DNA of 64,000 nt from Runella sp. MFBS21 (GTDB lineage Bacteria > Bacteroidota > Bacteroidia > Cytophagales > Spirosomataceae): assembly GCF_029433105.1 (NCBI RefSeq), contig NZ_JARNTW010000026.1:1-64000 (forward strand), in the 5' to 3' direction. Below, one piece after another: positions 1 to 7,932 of the stretch (the stretch's first letter is position 1; the number at the start of each line of letters is the position of its first letter). Made by a program: the position numbers and the translations under genes. Under the pieces are notes generated by a model. The model saw only the letters and a list, made by a program, of their open reading frames with translations, did no database searches and had not been told where the DNA came from.

Positions 1-146
1 TTTGATTAGATGTGAGAACCCAATCTTACTACTTTTTATGTTTCTGGGAAAACTTTTACCCCACTATCTACATATAAGTATCTCGTTAATAAATAGTTGG
101 CTGTTAAACCCAACTCTTGATTCGCATTACTATATAAAATAAAGAG

Positions 147-2024
147 TCAACTAATGGGTACTTGAGCCGACACAAAAGTGCCTCTTGTATTTGATTCTAT
201 TTGCCATGTCCCTTTGAGCGAAGAAATCCTATCTTGAATATTTTGCATCCCTTTCCCTTGGGTAGTGTGCGGATTGATTCCTTTCCCATTATCAAATATT
301 TCAAGATGAACATAACCGCCGCTTCTTTGAAGCTTTATTCGAGCTTCGGTGGCATTGGCATGTTTGATTACGTTGTTTATTAATTCTAGACATATGCTAT
401 AAAACTCAAACTCCGTTTTATGGTTTAATCTTTCTTCAAGACCAATGTCTAGGTAAAAGGTGGTTCTATTGTTGCGGTTTAGCTTGTCAACAAGTTTTTG
501 TAAACTCAGCCCTAGTCCATCTTTTTCTAAATCTTCCGGTACCAAATTGTGGCTCAAAAATCTGACTCTCTGATGGGCATCTTTGGTCATTTCGACTAGC
601 CCCTCATAAACTTGTCTCTCTTGCGGTGTCAATCCTTCGGGATTGAAAGAAGAAAGCGTCCAACGCATAGCAGAGAGGGTTCCGCCTAGGGAATCATGTA
701 AATCTGCGGCAACTCTTTTTCGCTCCAAGGTTTGTCCGCGCAATAGTGCTTCAGAAATTTCCTTATTTTGTGATTTGAGGGTAAAAATTAGTTCCTCCTG
801 AGTTTGAACTTTTTCTTCTCGTGTACGGCGGTAATCATCTGCTAAAGCCCAAGTAAAAAACATCATTTCGAGCATACTGCCTATGTGCATTGCATTAGCC
901 ACAAATACATTAGGAGATAGATAGCTCAAGGTCCATAGCAATATGACCATTATACCTATAAAATAGGCGAGTGTACCAAATAGGTAATAAATCGCCGAAT
1001 GATTTCCTCTTTTATAACTTACAATGCAGGCAATAGATACTAAACAAAAAAAGATGACAATGAGAGCGCAAGAGTAAACGTTTGGGCTCATTAAGTCAGG
1101 TTTTATAACAATCCAAAAACTTAATACAATAGATAAAATCCCATCCAACATCAACAATCTATAAAGAATAGGAGCTAAGGCCCTTAGACGCAAAGCATGC
1201 GCATAAAACAGTGCTCCCAATACACAACTTAAAGCGACGGCTATTATGATGCTATATCTTTTTATCCAATCGTTGTGTTCCCATAAGAGAGAGTCAATGA
1301 TTCCATAGCCTCCCACCACAGCAACCAGCAGGTAGCCTGTTAAGAATAGTACATATAATAGAAAATTTCGCTCTTTAGTAACCAACAAAAAAATTAGTTG
1401 TACTATAATCATACAGATTACAAACCCCAAATGCCAGCTCCAAAACCAGAGTTCATCAAAATAAGATTCGTAAAAAAGATGGGTTTCTAAAATTTCAAAT
1501 TGAAGTTTTTTAGCATCTGCGCTATAGAAGTGGATATATACTGTATATACTTGACCAGGTATGAGGTCTAAAGGAAAAGCGCATTGATGAACATTTATAT
1601 TTCGCTGATACCCTGGAAATGTTTCCTTCAACGTCTTGCGTGTTACGACTCCTGAAGTCTCATTCAATAAATAAACTCTGAGCTCATCTACCATAGGGTA
1701 GCTATTATGCAAAACCCAACTGACAGATTGATTGGTTTTTTTGCAAACTTTAAACTTAATCCAGAACAAACTTTCTACAAAACCAAAATCGGGGGAATGG
1801 CTTGCCGCACTTTGGAAAGCCAAGGTGGTATCCAGCAGTATATTTTTGAGCTGCAGTTGTTGGGTAGTATCTTCTAAATATTGAATTTTGTCATTTCCCC
1901 AAATATTTATCTTTTTCGTGTTTTCATCAAGATAGATTACTGAGTTAGTTTGAGCCAATCCTATGAGGCTAAAACATATCCCAAAAACAATAATAGTAAT
2001 GAATCTGACTCCGAAATTTTGCAT
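147..2024 (-). CDS. 7TM-type sensor histidine kinase (HisKA_3/HATPase)
   Basis: Membrane sensor kinase of 625 aa. The sequence shows a signal peptide (to about residue 25), an extracellular region resembling the 7TMR-DISM extracellular domain (residues about 40-180), seven hydrophobic helices (about 190-400), a coiled-coil stretch, then a HisKA_3 dimerisation domain with the phospho-acceptor motif ERKRVAADLHDSLGG (His about 443) and a C-terminal HATPase_c with NNVIKHA (N box) and DNGKG (G1). Such kinases normally phosphorylate LuxR/NarL-type response regulators. No regulator lies beside it on the visible side, and the gene to its left is outside the window. It is transcribed in the same direction as tuf but lies beyond the tuf terminator, so it probably has its own promoter. 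The ligand is unknown. Confidence 0.9.
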   Translation of the reverse strand: MQNFGVRFITIIVFGICFSLIGLAQTNSVIYLDENTKKINIWGNDKIQYLEDTTQQLQLKNILLDTTLAFQSAASHSPDFGFVESLFWIKFKVCKKTNQSVSWVLHNSYPMVDELRVYLLNETSGVVTRKTLKETFPGYQRNINVHQCAFPLDLIPGQVYTVYIHFYSADAKKLQFEILETHLFYESYFDELWFWSWHLGFVICMIIVQLIFLLVTKERNFLLYVLFLTGYLLVAVVGGYGIIDSLLWEHNDWIKRYSIIIAVALSCVLGALFYAHALRLRALAPILYRLLMLDGILSIVLSFWIVIKPDLMSPNVYSCALIVIFFCLVSIACIVSYKRGNHSAIYYLFGTLAYFIGIMVILLWTLSYLSPNVFVANAMHIGSMLEMMFFTWALADDYRRTREEKVQTQEELIFTLKSQNKEISEALLRGQTLERKRVAADLHDSLGGTLSAMRWTLSSFNPEGLTPQERQVYEGLVEMTKDAHQRVRFLSHNLVPEDLEKDGLGLSLQKLVDKLNRNNRTTFYLDIGLEERLNHKTEFEFYSICLELINNVIKHANATEARIKLQRSGGYVHLEIFDNGKGINPHTTQGKGMQNIQDRISSLKGTWQIESNTRGTFVSAQVPIS

Positions 2025-2064
2025 TGTACGAGGAAAAACACGCCAAAATAACGGTTTAATTACA

Positions 2065-2100
2065 AAAATAAAAAGGGCACTCGTAGGAGTGCCCTTTTTT
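2065..2100 (-). terminator. Intrinsic terminator of tuf
   Basis: Stem 2075-2082/2087-2094 (GGGCACTC with its complement) and a 4-nt loop. On the minus strand it is followed by a T-rich run. It ends the tRNA-tuf operon 27 bp after the tuf stop codon. Confidence 0.85.
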
Positions 2101-2120
2101 AGTATATGACTATATATAAA

Positions 2121-3308
2121 TTAGTCAAGAATTTCAGTCACCTGACCAGCACCAACAGTACGGCCACCTTCACGAATCGCGAAACGAAGACCTTTTTCCA
2201 TTGCGATTTGGTTGATAAGATCAACTTCGATAGTCAAGTTATCACCAGGCATAACCATTTCCACACCTGCAGGCAAAGTAATAATACCTGTTACGTCAGT
2301 AGTACGGAAATAGAATTGAGGGCGATAGTTGTTAAAGAATGGAGTGTGACGACCACCTTCTTCTTTTGACAAGATATAAACCTCAGCTTTGAATTTAGCG
2401 TGTGGTTTTACTGAACCTGGCTTACAAATAACCATACCACGACGGATATCTGATTTTTCAATACCACGGAGCAACAAACCAACGTTGTCACCTGCTTCAC
2501 CACGGTCAAGGATTTTGCGGAACATCTCAACCCCTGTTACGGTAGATTTGAGGTTCTCAGCACCCATACCAAGGATTTCAACAGGCTCACCTGAGTTGAT
2601 GATACCACGCTCGATACGACCAGTGGCTACAGTACCACGACCAGTGATAGTGAATACGTCTTCAACAGGCATCAAGAATGGCTTATCTGTATCACGAGCA
2701 GGAGTAGGAATCCAGCTATCAACAGCGTCCATCAATTCTTCGATAGTTTTTACCCATTTAGCATCGCCGTTCAAACCACCAAGAGCAGAACCTTGAATTA
2801 CTGGGATATTATCACCGTCAAACTCATAGAAAGACAACAATTCACGAATTTCCATTTCAACAAGCTCCAACAACTCTGGGTCGTCTACCATGTCTACTTT
2901 GTTCATGAAAACCACCAATTGAGGTACACCTACCTGACGAGCCAAAAGGATGTGCTCGCGAGTTTGAGGCATAGGACCATCAGTAGCAGCTACAACAAGG
3001 ATGGCACCGTCCATTTGGGCAGCACCCGTTACCATGTTTTTAACGTAGTCAGCGTGACCAGGACAGTCTACGTGAGCATAGTGACGGTTAGTAGTTTGAT
3101 ATTCTACGTGAGCCGTGTTAATAGTAATACCGCGCTCTTTTTCTTCAGGTGCGTTATCAATTTGAGAGAAATCTTTCTTTTCTGCCAAACCTTTTTCTGC
3201 GAGTACCTTTGTGATAGCAGCAGTCAATGTCGTTTTACCGTGGTCAACGTGACCGATAGTACCTACGTTTACGTGGGGTTTTGACCGGTCGAATTGTTCT
3301 TTTGCCAT
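2121..3308 (-). CDS. tuf: Translation elongation factor Tu
   Basis: EF-Tu, 395 aa, the GTPase that delivers aminoacyl-tRNA to the ribosomal A site. The sequence shows the P-loop GHVDHGKT (residues 19-26), the switch motif DCPGHADYV with the catalytic His, the guanine-specificity motif NKVD, and full-length domains II and III ending [11 protein letters not shown]. Length is normal for bacterial EF-Tu. It is the last gene of a tRNA-Tyr/tRNA-Gly/tRNA-Thr/tuf transcription unit, 67 bp downstream of tRNA-Thr, as in the classic tufB arrangement. It is followed by a terminator and then a sensor kinase, not by tRNA-Trp-secE-nusG as in many Bacteroidota. Confidence 0.99.
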   Translation of the reverse strand: MAKEQFDRSKPHVNVGTIGHVDHGKTTLTAAITKVLAEKGLAEKKDFSQIDNAPEEKERGITINTAHVEYQTTNRHYAHVDCPGHADYVKNMVTGAAQMDGAILVVAATDGPMPQTREHILLARQVGVPQLVVFMNKVDMVDDPELLELVEMEIRELLSFYEFDGDNIPVIQGSALGGLNGDAKWVKTIEELMDAVDSWIPTPARDTDKPFLMPVEDVFTITGRGTVATGRIERGIINSGEPVEILGMGAENLKSTVTGVEMFRKILDRGEAGDNVGLLLRGIEKSDIRRGMVICKPGSVKPHAKFKAEVYILSKEEGGRHTPFFNNYRPQFYFRTTDVTGIITLPAGVEMVMPGDNLTIEVDLINQIAMEKGLRFAIREGGRTVGAGQVTEILD

Positions 3309-3375
3309 TGCTTTATTAACTAAAAATTGGTTTTTTATTTATTATGGAATTACAGAGAAAAACTTGCACATCCAG

Positions 3376-3447
<72 letters not shown>

Positions 3448-3546
3448 TTTTCAACAAAAAAGTTAATTGCTAACAGTCAATAGTTATTAGTTTTAAAAAA
3501 ATGTTTTCTAAATAACCATCAACAAGTAACAATTAACTTGAAAGAG

Positions 3547-3619
3547 AGCGGGAGACGGGGCTCGAACCCGCCACCTGAAGCTTGGAAGGCTACCGCTCTA
3601 CCAAATGAGCTACTCCCGC
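3547..3619 (-). tRNA. tRNA-Gly (anticodon TCC)
   Basis: 73 nt on the minus strand: acceptor GCGGGAG/CTCCCGC, D arm GCTC/GAGC, anticodon loop CTTCCAA with TCC, T loop TTCGAGC. The anticodon stem GTAGC/GCTTC contains one T-T mismatch (positions 28-42). The discriminator is T, as usual for tRNA-Gly. CCA is not encoded. Confidence 0.95.
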
Positions 3620-3690
3620 ATTTTAGTTGTTATTTGTCAGTCAATAGTCAAACAAGATGCTTACTCTAAACTGCAAACTTTTACTAAAAG

Positions 3691-3773
3691 TGGGGGCGGA
3701 TGGATTCGAACCACCGAAGGTATAAACCAGCAGATTTACAGTCTGCCCCATTTGGCCACTCTGGTACACCCCC
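3691..3773 (-). tRNA. tRNA-Tyr (anticodon GTA)
   Basis: 83 nt on the minus strand with the long variable arm of a class II tRNA. Anticodon stem GCAGA/TCTGC around CTGTAAA (anticodon GTA); acceptor GGGGGTG/CGCCCCC; discriminator A. It is the first gene of the tRNA-tuf operon. CCA is not encoded. Confidence 0.96.
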
Positions 3774-3826
3774 ATTGTATTTTTCAAAAAACGCCCAAAA
3801 CCTTATCTGTTCAGATTTTGGAGTCG

Positions 3827-3857
3827 CAAATGTACAAGCTTTTGTTTATAATTCAAA
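3827..3857 (-). promoter_or_regulatory. Bacteroidota-type promoter of the tRNA-tuf operon
   Basis: On the minus strand TTTG (3854-3857), 19 nt, then TACATTTG (3827-3834). This is a full match to the Bacteroidota vegetative promoter pattern. Transcription should start near 3820, about 47 nt before tRNA-Tyr. Confidence 0.8.
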
Positions 3858-3887
3858 TTTTTAAAGAAAAAAATATTCAAGAATAAT

Positions 3888-3943
3888 AAAAAAAATAGTG
3901 AGTCAAAAAGTAAAGGGCGATCCTATTACTATCTAACTCACTA
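3888..3943 (-). terminator. Probable terminator of the sigma/anti-sigma/OMP operon
   Basis: TAGTGAGT (3896-3903) pairs with ACTCACTA (3936-3943). A smaller AGTAA/TTACT stem can form inside the long loop, and on the minus strand an eight-T run follows. It lies 11 bp past the stop codon of the outer-membrane protein gene. Confidence 0.6.
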
Positions 3944-3953
3944 ATTTTAAGGA

Positions 3954-5018
3954 TTATAGACGAATACCAAAGCTCAAAACGCGAACCGCTGGACCTTTGT
4001 TGGTTTGATATAATTCACCTAAATCATATTGCATGAAAAGATCAGGGAAGTGTCTAATGCCTAGCTCGGCACCTAATCCATATCTAAAATCATTGAGGTG
4101 ATAGTTTGAATGATTTCTTTCAGAGCGCCCTTTTCTAGCTTCTTGCACTTTGGTGTAGCTAGAAATACGATACCCACCGTAGACGCCAAAACTTAAATAA
4201 GAGATGATACCACGGTGAATGGCAAGGGTAGGCATCAAAGACAAATCAATGTACGCAGCCGTTAGTTTTGTTTTATATACGTCGTTAGTCAAAGCTGGAA
4301 AGGCTACCGTTTGCATGTCTTTGCGGACAGTATTATTGCCATCAAACATAAAGTTATACCAAGAGACATCTATTCCCAAGTCCAAACCCAACGACGCGTC
4401 TTTGCCTCGACTTATAGCAGCACCTCTTACCCAACTCAAACTCACAAAGCGCGAACCCCAAGGCTGTAGGTCATAGTCTGCCGATTGATAGCTCAGAGGA
4501 TTGTTCTGTCCATAAGTGTTAAGCCCCACTAATACATCAAACCCATTACGAGGACTTCGATACCGACGGGTTACTTTACGGGTTACACTATTATCGTCAT
4601 TGTTGTTATCATTTTTGGAGCTATTATCTTCTTTCTCTTTAGAAACACTAGCTGAAGGTTCATTGATGGTAATCTTTACTTCGCCATCTTTCCGGCTTAT
4701 TACCAACACCGTATCTTTGAGGTATTTGCGTCCGTTTTGTTCATTGATGTAGATATAGGTCTCTTTATCACTGGAATCAAGAGCAGCTCCCATATCTCTC
4801 ACAATTTTGTTAAGGTCATACTGGCGTAGGCTCAAAATACCGTCTTTGTCTTTAGCTTGAATAATAAGACGCGTATTGTTCCCAAACTGTACAATGAGCG
4901 AATCGCCTTGCTGTGTGTATTTTTCGGCGTGTACAACAAAGGCCGAAATGGCAAAGAATAAGGTAAGCATTAACTTTTTCATGGCTGTGTTTAATTGATT
5001 ATGATGGTACTTTTTCAT
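3954..5018 (-). CDS. Predicted outer-membrane beta-barrel protein
   Basis: 354 aa. An N-terminal hydrophobic signal (about residues 13-31, ending HA) is followed by a soluble region of roughly 110 aa, an Asn/Asp/Lys-rich linker (about 125-150), and a C-terminal region of alternating hydrophobic strands ending in an aromatic/hydrophobic residue pattern (LSFGIRL) typical of small Bacteroidota barrels. It starts 3 bp after the stop codon of the anti-sigma-like gene, so translational coupling is likely. The first ATG (5018) has an A-rich upstream context and is chosen. An alternative ATG at 4982 would put the signal peptide right at the N-terminus. The sigma/anti-sigma/barrel operon suggests an envelope-response role. 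Substrate and function are unknown. Confidence 0.75.
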   Translation of the reverse strand: MKKYHHNQLNTAMKKLMLTLFFAISAFVVHAEKYTQQGDSLIVQFGNNTRLIIQAKDKDGILSLRQYDLNKIVRDMGAALDSSDKETYIYINEQNGRKYLKDTVLVISRKDGEVKITINEPSASVSKEKEDNSSKNDNNNDDNSVTRKVTRRYRSPRNGFDVLVGLNTYGQNNPLSYQSADYDLQPWGSRFVSLSWVRGAAISRGKDASLGLDLGIDVSWYNFMFDGNNTVRKDMQTVAFPALTNDVYKTKLTAAYIDLSLMPTLAIHRGIISYLSFGVYGGYRISSYTKVQEARKGRSERNHSNYHLNDFRYGLGAELGIRHFPDLFMQYDLGELYQTNKGPAVRVLSFGIRL

Positions 5019-5021
5019 TGT

Positions 5022-5891
5022 TTAATTTTCATTTTTGCCAGTGGCTTTGGCTAGTACTTTGTTTGGATTAAATCCCACCTCTTCCCAATCTACTTTTTCA
5101 CCATTTTTGGCATTTTTGAGCTGCTGCCATACTTTTGTCATTCGGGTTGACTTACGAGGTTTGTTCAACAGATTTTCACCAAAATCTTCATTGTCAGATT
5201 TTTGTTTTTCTACATTATCAGCGCTTTGTTTTTCTACGTTTGATTCAACTTGAGCCGAAGCCACCAAAGACTGTTTTAGTTCTGGAAGCTGTAATACCAC
5301 TGTTTTCGTCACTGGTTGATTAGAAGTAGGACTATTTTGGGCAATTAATTGAGGTTGTTCAACTTTGGTAGGAGCGATATTAACATTCTCACGCTCAGGT
5401 GTCTTATTTTCATTAACTGCTACCTCTTGGGAAGATTGTAGTGCCAACGATTCTAAGATAGTAGGTTCAGATTGTCGAGCATCTTTCTGGGGAACAGAAG
5501 ACCTAATATTTCTTTTTTCTACTTCTTTATCCGTTGGCTCTTTTGGGATTTCGGCCAACGCCGCGATAGCGTCGGTATCGGTAGAAGAGGGTATTTTGTT
5601 AGACTCACCTAGAGGTATAGTCTGCTTTTGTGGAGGCATTGACTTATTTGTCTCTTTATGAGCTACTGTCAAATCAGGCGATTGATTAAGACTCCATATC
5701 ACCCAGCCAGCCACAAGCACTAACGACACGCCAGCAGCAGCCAGCCAAGGGCCTTGTTGCCACCATCCGCCAATGCGTCGCTGTTTGGTCTGCATACGCA
5801 TTTGAAGCTTATCCCAAGCCTCAGGTCGAGGTTTAATTTCGACTTCTTTTAGCTTTTCAGCAAAAAACTTGTCTGTAGGGTGCTTTTTCAT
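5022..5891 (-). CDS. Single-pass membrane protein, probable anti-sigma factor
   Basis: 289 aa. A charged cytoplasmic N-terminus of about 45 residues is followed by one transmembrane helix (about 47-68) and a long periplasmic part rich in Gln, Ser, Pro and Glu. The C-terminus carries a compact segment around KNGEKVDWEEVGFNP. It begins 6 bp after the stop codon of an ECF-type sigma factor gene, and this position with one membrane span is the usual layout of membrane anti-sigma factors. I see no classical zinc-binding anti-sigma motif (HxxxCxxC), so the assignment rests on context and topology. Confidence 0.6.
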   Translation of the reverse strand: MKKHPTDKFFAEKLKEVEIKPRPEAWDKLQMRMQTKQRRIGGWWQQGPWLAAAGVSLVLVAGWVIWSLNQSPDLTVAHKETNKSMPPQKQTIPLGESNKIPSSTDTDAIAALAEIPKEPTDKEVEKRNIRSSVPQKDARQSEPTILESLALQSSQEVAVNENKTPERENVNIAPTKVEQPQLIAQNSPTSNQPVTKTVVLQLPELKQSLVASAQVESNVEKQSADNVEKQKSDNEDFGENLLNKPRKSTRMTKVWQQLKNAKNGEKVDWEEVGFNPNKVLAKATGKNEN

Positions 5892-5897
5892 GTTTTT

Positions 5898-6491
5898 TTA
5901 TTTTTTTAGGCGATTTACTACTTCTGTAGTGGTTCGACTTAGATTTTCTGCTTCTTTTACCATTTCCTGCAACAAAGCCCTTGCCCTGTGCAATTGAGAC
6001 TTGGAAGTACTTTCTGTGATTCCGAGTTGCTCAGCGATTTCGGCATGAGAGAACCCTTCTATGGCATACAAATTAAATACGGTACGGTATCCAGTAGGAA
6101 GTTTTCCGATGATTGCCATCAAATCATCCGCTTCTAGGTTTGCATCCGCCCAATCATAATTGGAAAGTTGCTGAGCTTCGGGAGCGTCAATATCGATTTC
6201 TATGTGGCGTTTCGTGCGTAAATACATCAGGGCTTCGTTTGTCATCAACCGCCGCATCCATCCTTCAAAACTTCCTTCTCCCTTGAATTGGTCTATTTTC
6301 TCAAAAATTCTCATAAACCCCTCTATCATTACATCTTCCGCTTCCATTTTATCATTGATATACCTGACACAAACCGCCAACAACCTCGCCGAGTATTTTT
6401 CATACAAATGGCGTTGTGCTTTGGTATCTCCCTTTTGCAAGGATTTGACCAATTGGGCTTCGCTCGTGAACAGTTGTAAAATTTTTACCAT
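5898..6491 (-). CDS. ECF-family RNA polymerase sigma factor
   Basis: 197 aa. Region 2 lies about residues 20-90 (HLYEKYSARLLAVCVRYI, then EDVMIEGFMRIFEKI for core and -10 binding). Region 4 is about 130-180, with a helix-turn-helix FSHAEIAEQLGITESTSKSQLHRAR. There is no region 1 or 3, as in ECF sigmas. It is first in a three-gene operon with an anti-sigma-like membrane protein and an outer-membrane protein, with gaps of 6 and 3 bp. It would direct polymerase to envelope-stress or nutrient promoters, possibly including its own. No FecR/TonB partner is nearby, so it is not the iron/glycan-signalling type. Confidence 0.92.
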   Translation of the reverse strand: MVKILQLFTSEAQLVKSLQKGDTKAQRHLYEKYSARLLAVCVRYINDKMEAEDVMIEGFMRIFEKIDQFKGEGSFEGWMRRLMTNEALMYLRTKRHIEIDIDAPEAQQLSNYDWADANLEADDLMAIIGKLPTGYRTVFNLYAIEGFSHAEIAEQLGITESTSKSQLHRARALLQEMVKEAENLSRTTTEVVNRLKK

Positions 6492-6657
6492 AACTAGGCT
6501 GTTTCAATAGGTAGATGCAAGTGATTGGCACAAAGGTTGCATAGATTTAAAAAAATTTTTTCTAGTTCCAACCGTTATTTTACAAAGTACGTCATAGGTT
6601 AAGTTTTCACTCAAACCAAACGGCCTTATGACTACTCTTTTTAGAACAGCATCAATC

Positions 6658-7875
6658 ATGAAAACCTCTTCTTTTTTTCAAAGCTTATTTGTCATTGCAG
6701 CGACTTTATTGCTACTCTGGGCAGCAATAGGGTGTAGTTCTGGTGGCCCAGCCCCTAGTGGTGTAGAAGTGACGATTTCTGGTGACTTTGCCAGCCGCAC
6801 GGATGACTTTGCCTTTGATTTTTTTAAGAAACTTAATGAAGGAGAAAAACCGGAAAAAAATGTTTTTGTTTCGCCTTTAAGTTTACATATGGCATTGGGC
6901 ATGCTTGTCAACGGTGCTAATGGCAAAACTGCGGAAGAAATTCAACAAACTTTAAAATTGAACGGCATATCATTGACTGACGCCAACGCTACTTATCAAA
7001 AACTAATTGAAGGATTGCCAAAAGCAGATCCCAAAGTGACACTGGGATTAGCAAACTCTGTGTGGAATCGAGATTCGTTTCAGCCCGAAACTGATTTTAT
7101 CAATATCCTAAAACAATCTTTCCAAGCCGAAGCTTCTTCTTTTAGCGGTTCTGATGCTACTCCCCTAAATAATTGGGCTAGTGATAAAACCAACGGCAAA
7201 ATCAAAAAAGTGTTGGATAAAATAGAGCCTCAAATGGTATTGTTTTTGATGAATGCTCTTTATTTCAAAGGAGATTGGAAAACGAGTTTTGATACCCAAA
7301 AAACGTCAGATTATCCTTTTCAGCTTAGCACAAGCCAAACAAAGCAAGTCAAAATGATGCAGATGAAAGATAAAATTTCGTTTGCCAATCGTGAGGGATA
7401 TTTTGCCTACGAACTTCCTTATGGCAATGGTCAATATGCCATGACGGTGATGGTACCTACCGGAAACACAGATATCAATAGCCTTATCTCAAAACTTTCA
7501 CCTACGGAATGGTCGGATTTGCAAAAAAGTTTGAAAGAAGTAAATAATCTACAAATCGGTCTTCCGCGTTTCACTTTAGAATATGAAGTTTATCTTAACG
7601 AAGTCCTAAAAAAAATGGGTATGCCTACGGCTTTTTCGGATGATGCCGATTTAACAAAAATCAACAAAGCAGGCAATCTCAAAGTAGGATTTGTAAAACA
7701 AAACACTTATGTTGGAGTAGATGAAAAAGGTACAGAAGCAGCGGCTGTCACTACGATTGGAGTAGAGTTGACATCTGTTCCCCAAACTTATTATGCAGAC
7801 CGTCCCTTTGTTATTGTTATAAATGAAAAAAGCTCTAATACTGTTCTTTTTATGGGAAAAATAGTAAACCCATAA
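6658..7875 (+). CDS. Serpin family serine protease inhibitor, lipoprotein
   Basis: Serpin, 405 aa from the ATG at 6658. That start gives a proper lipoprotein signal (positively charged start, hydrophobic core, then AAIGC); the upstream ATG at 6628 would add ten residues in front of it. The fold motifs run from NVFVSPLSLHMALGML to the C-terminal DRPFVIVINE and VLFMGKIVNP. The hinge GTEAAAVT matches inhibitory serpins, in which small residues allow loop insertion. Counting from the hinge as in alpha-1-antitrypsin, and back from RPF, places P1 at Thr (about 372), with Leu at P2 and Ser at P1'. This suggests an elastase- or subtilisin-like target (inference). It is probably surface or periplasmic, shielding the cell from proteases. 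Confidence 0.93.
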   Translation: MKTSSFFQSLFVIAATLLLLWAAIGCSSGGPAPSGVEVTISGDFASRTDDFAFDFFKKLNEGEKPEKNVFVSPLSLHMALGMLVNGANGKTAEEIQQTLKLNGISLTDANATYQKLIEGLPKADPKVTLGLANSVWNRDSFQPETDFINILKQSFQAEASSFSGSDATPLNNWASDKTNGKIKKVLDKIEPQMVLFLMNALYFKGDWKTSFDTQKTSDYPFQLSTSQTKQVKMMQMKDKISFANREGYFAYELPYGNGQYAMTVMVPTGNTDINSLISKLSPTEWSDLQKSLKEVNNLQIGLPRFTLEYEVYLNEVLKKMGMPTAFSDDADLTKINKAGNLKVGFVKQNTYVGVDEKGTEAAAVTTIGVELTSVPQTYYADRPFVIVINEKSSNTVLFMGKIVNP

Positions 7876-7902
7876 ATATTCAAAATAGTAATAGAGTAAT
7901 GG

Positions 7903-7930
7903 AAGGAGGCATTTGAGTGCCTCCTTTATT
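7903..7930. terminator. Bidirectional terminator between serpin and FAD oxidoreductase genes
   Basis: Perfect 9-bp stem 7903-7911/7918-7926 with a 6-nt loop, followed by a T-rich run on the plus strand. It sits between two convergent genes and could serve both. Confidence 0.8.
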
Positions 7931-7932
7931 TT

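Noticed and set aside
90-120. AGTTGG/CCAACT stem downstream of the first kinase gene as a terminator
   Set aside because: Only six pairs with a 9-nt loop and no T run; too weak to call.
3605-3886. 93-residue open frame across the tRNA genes
   Set aside because: It covers tRNA-Tyr and its promoter on the other strand; no protein features.
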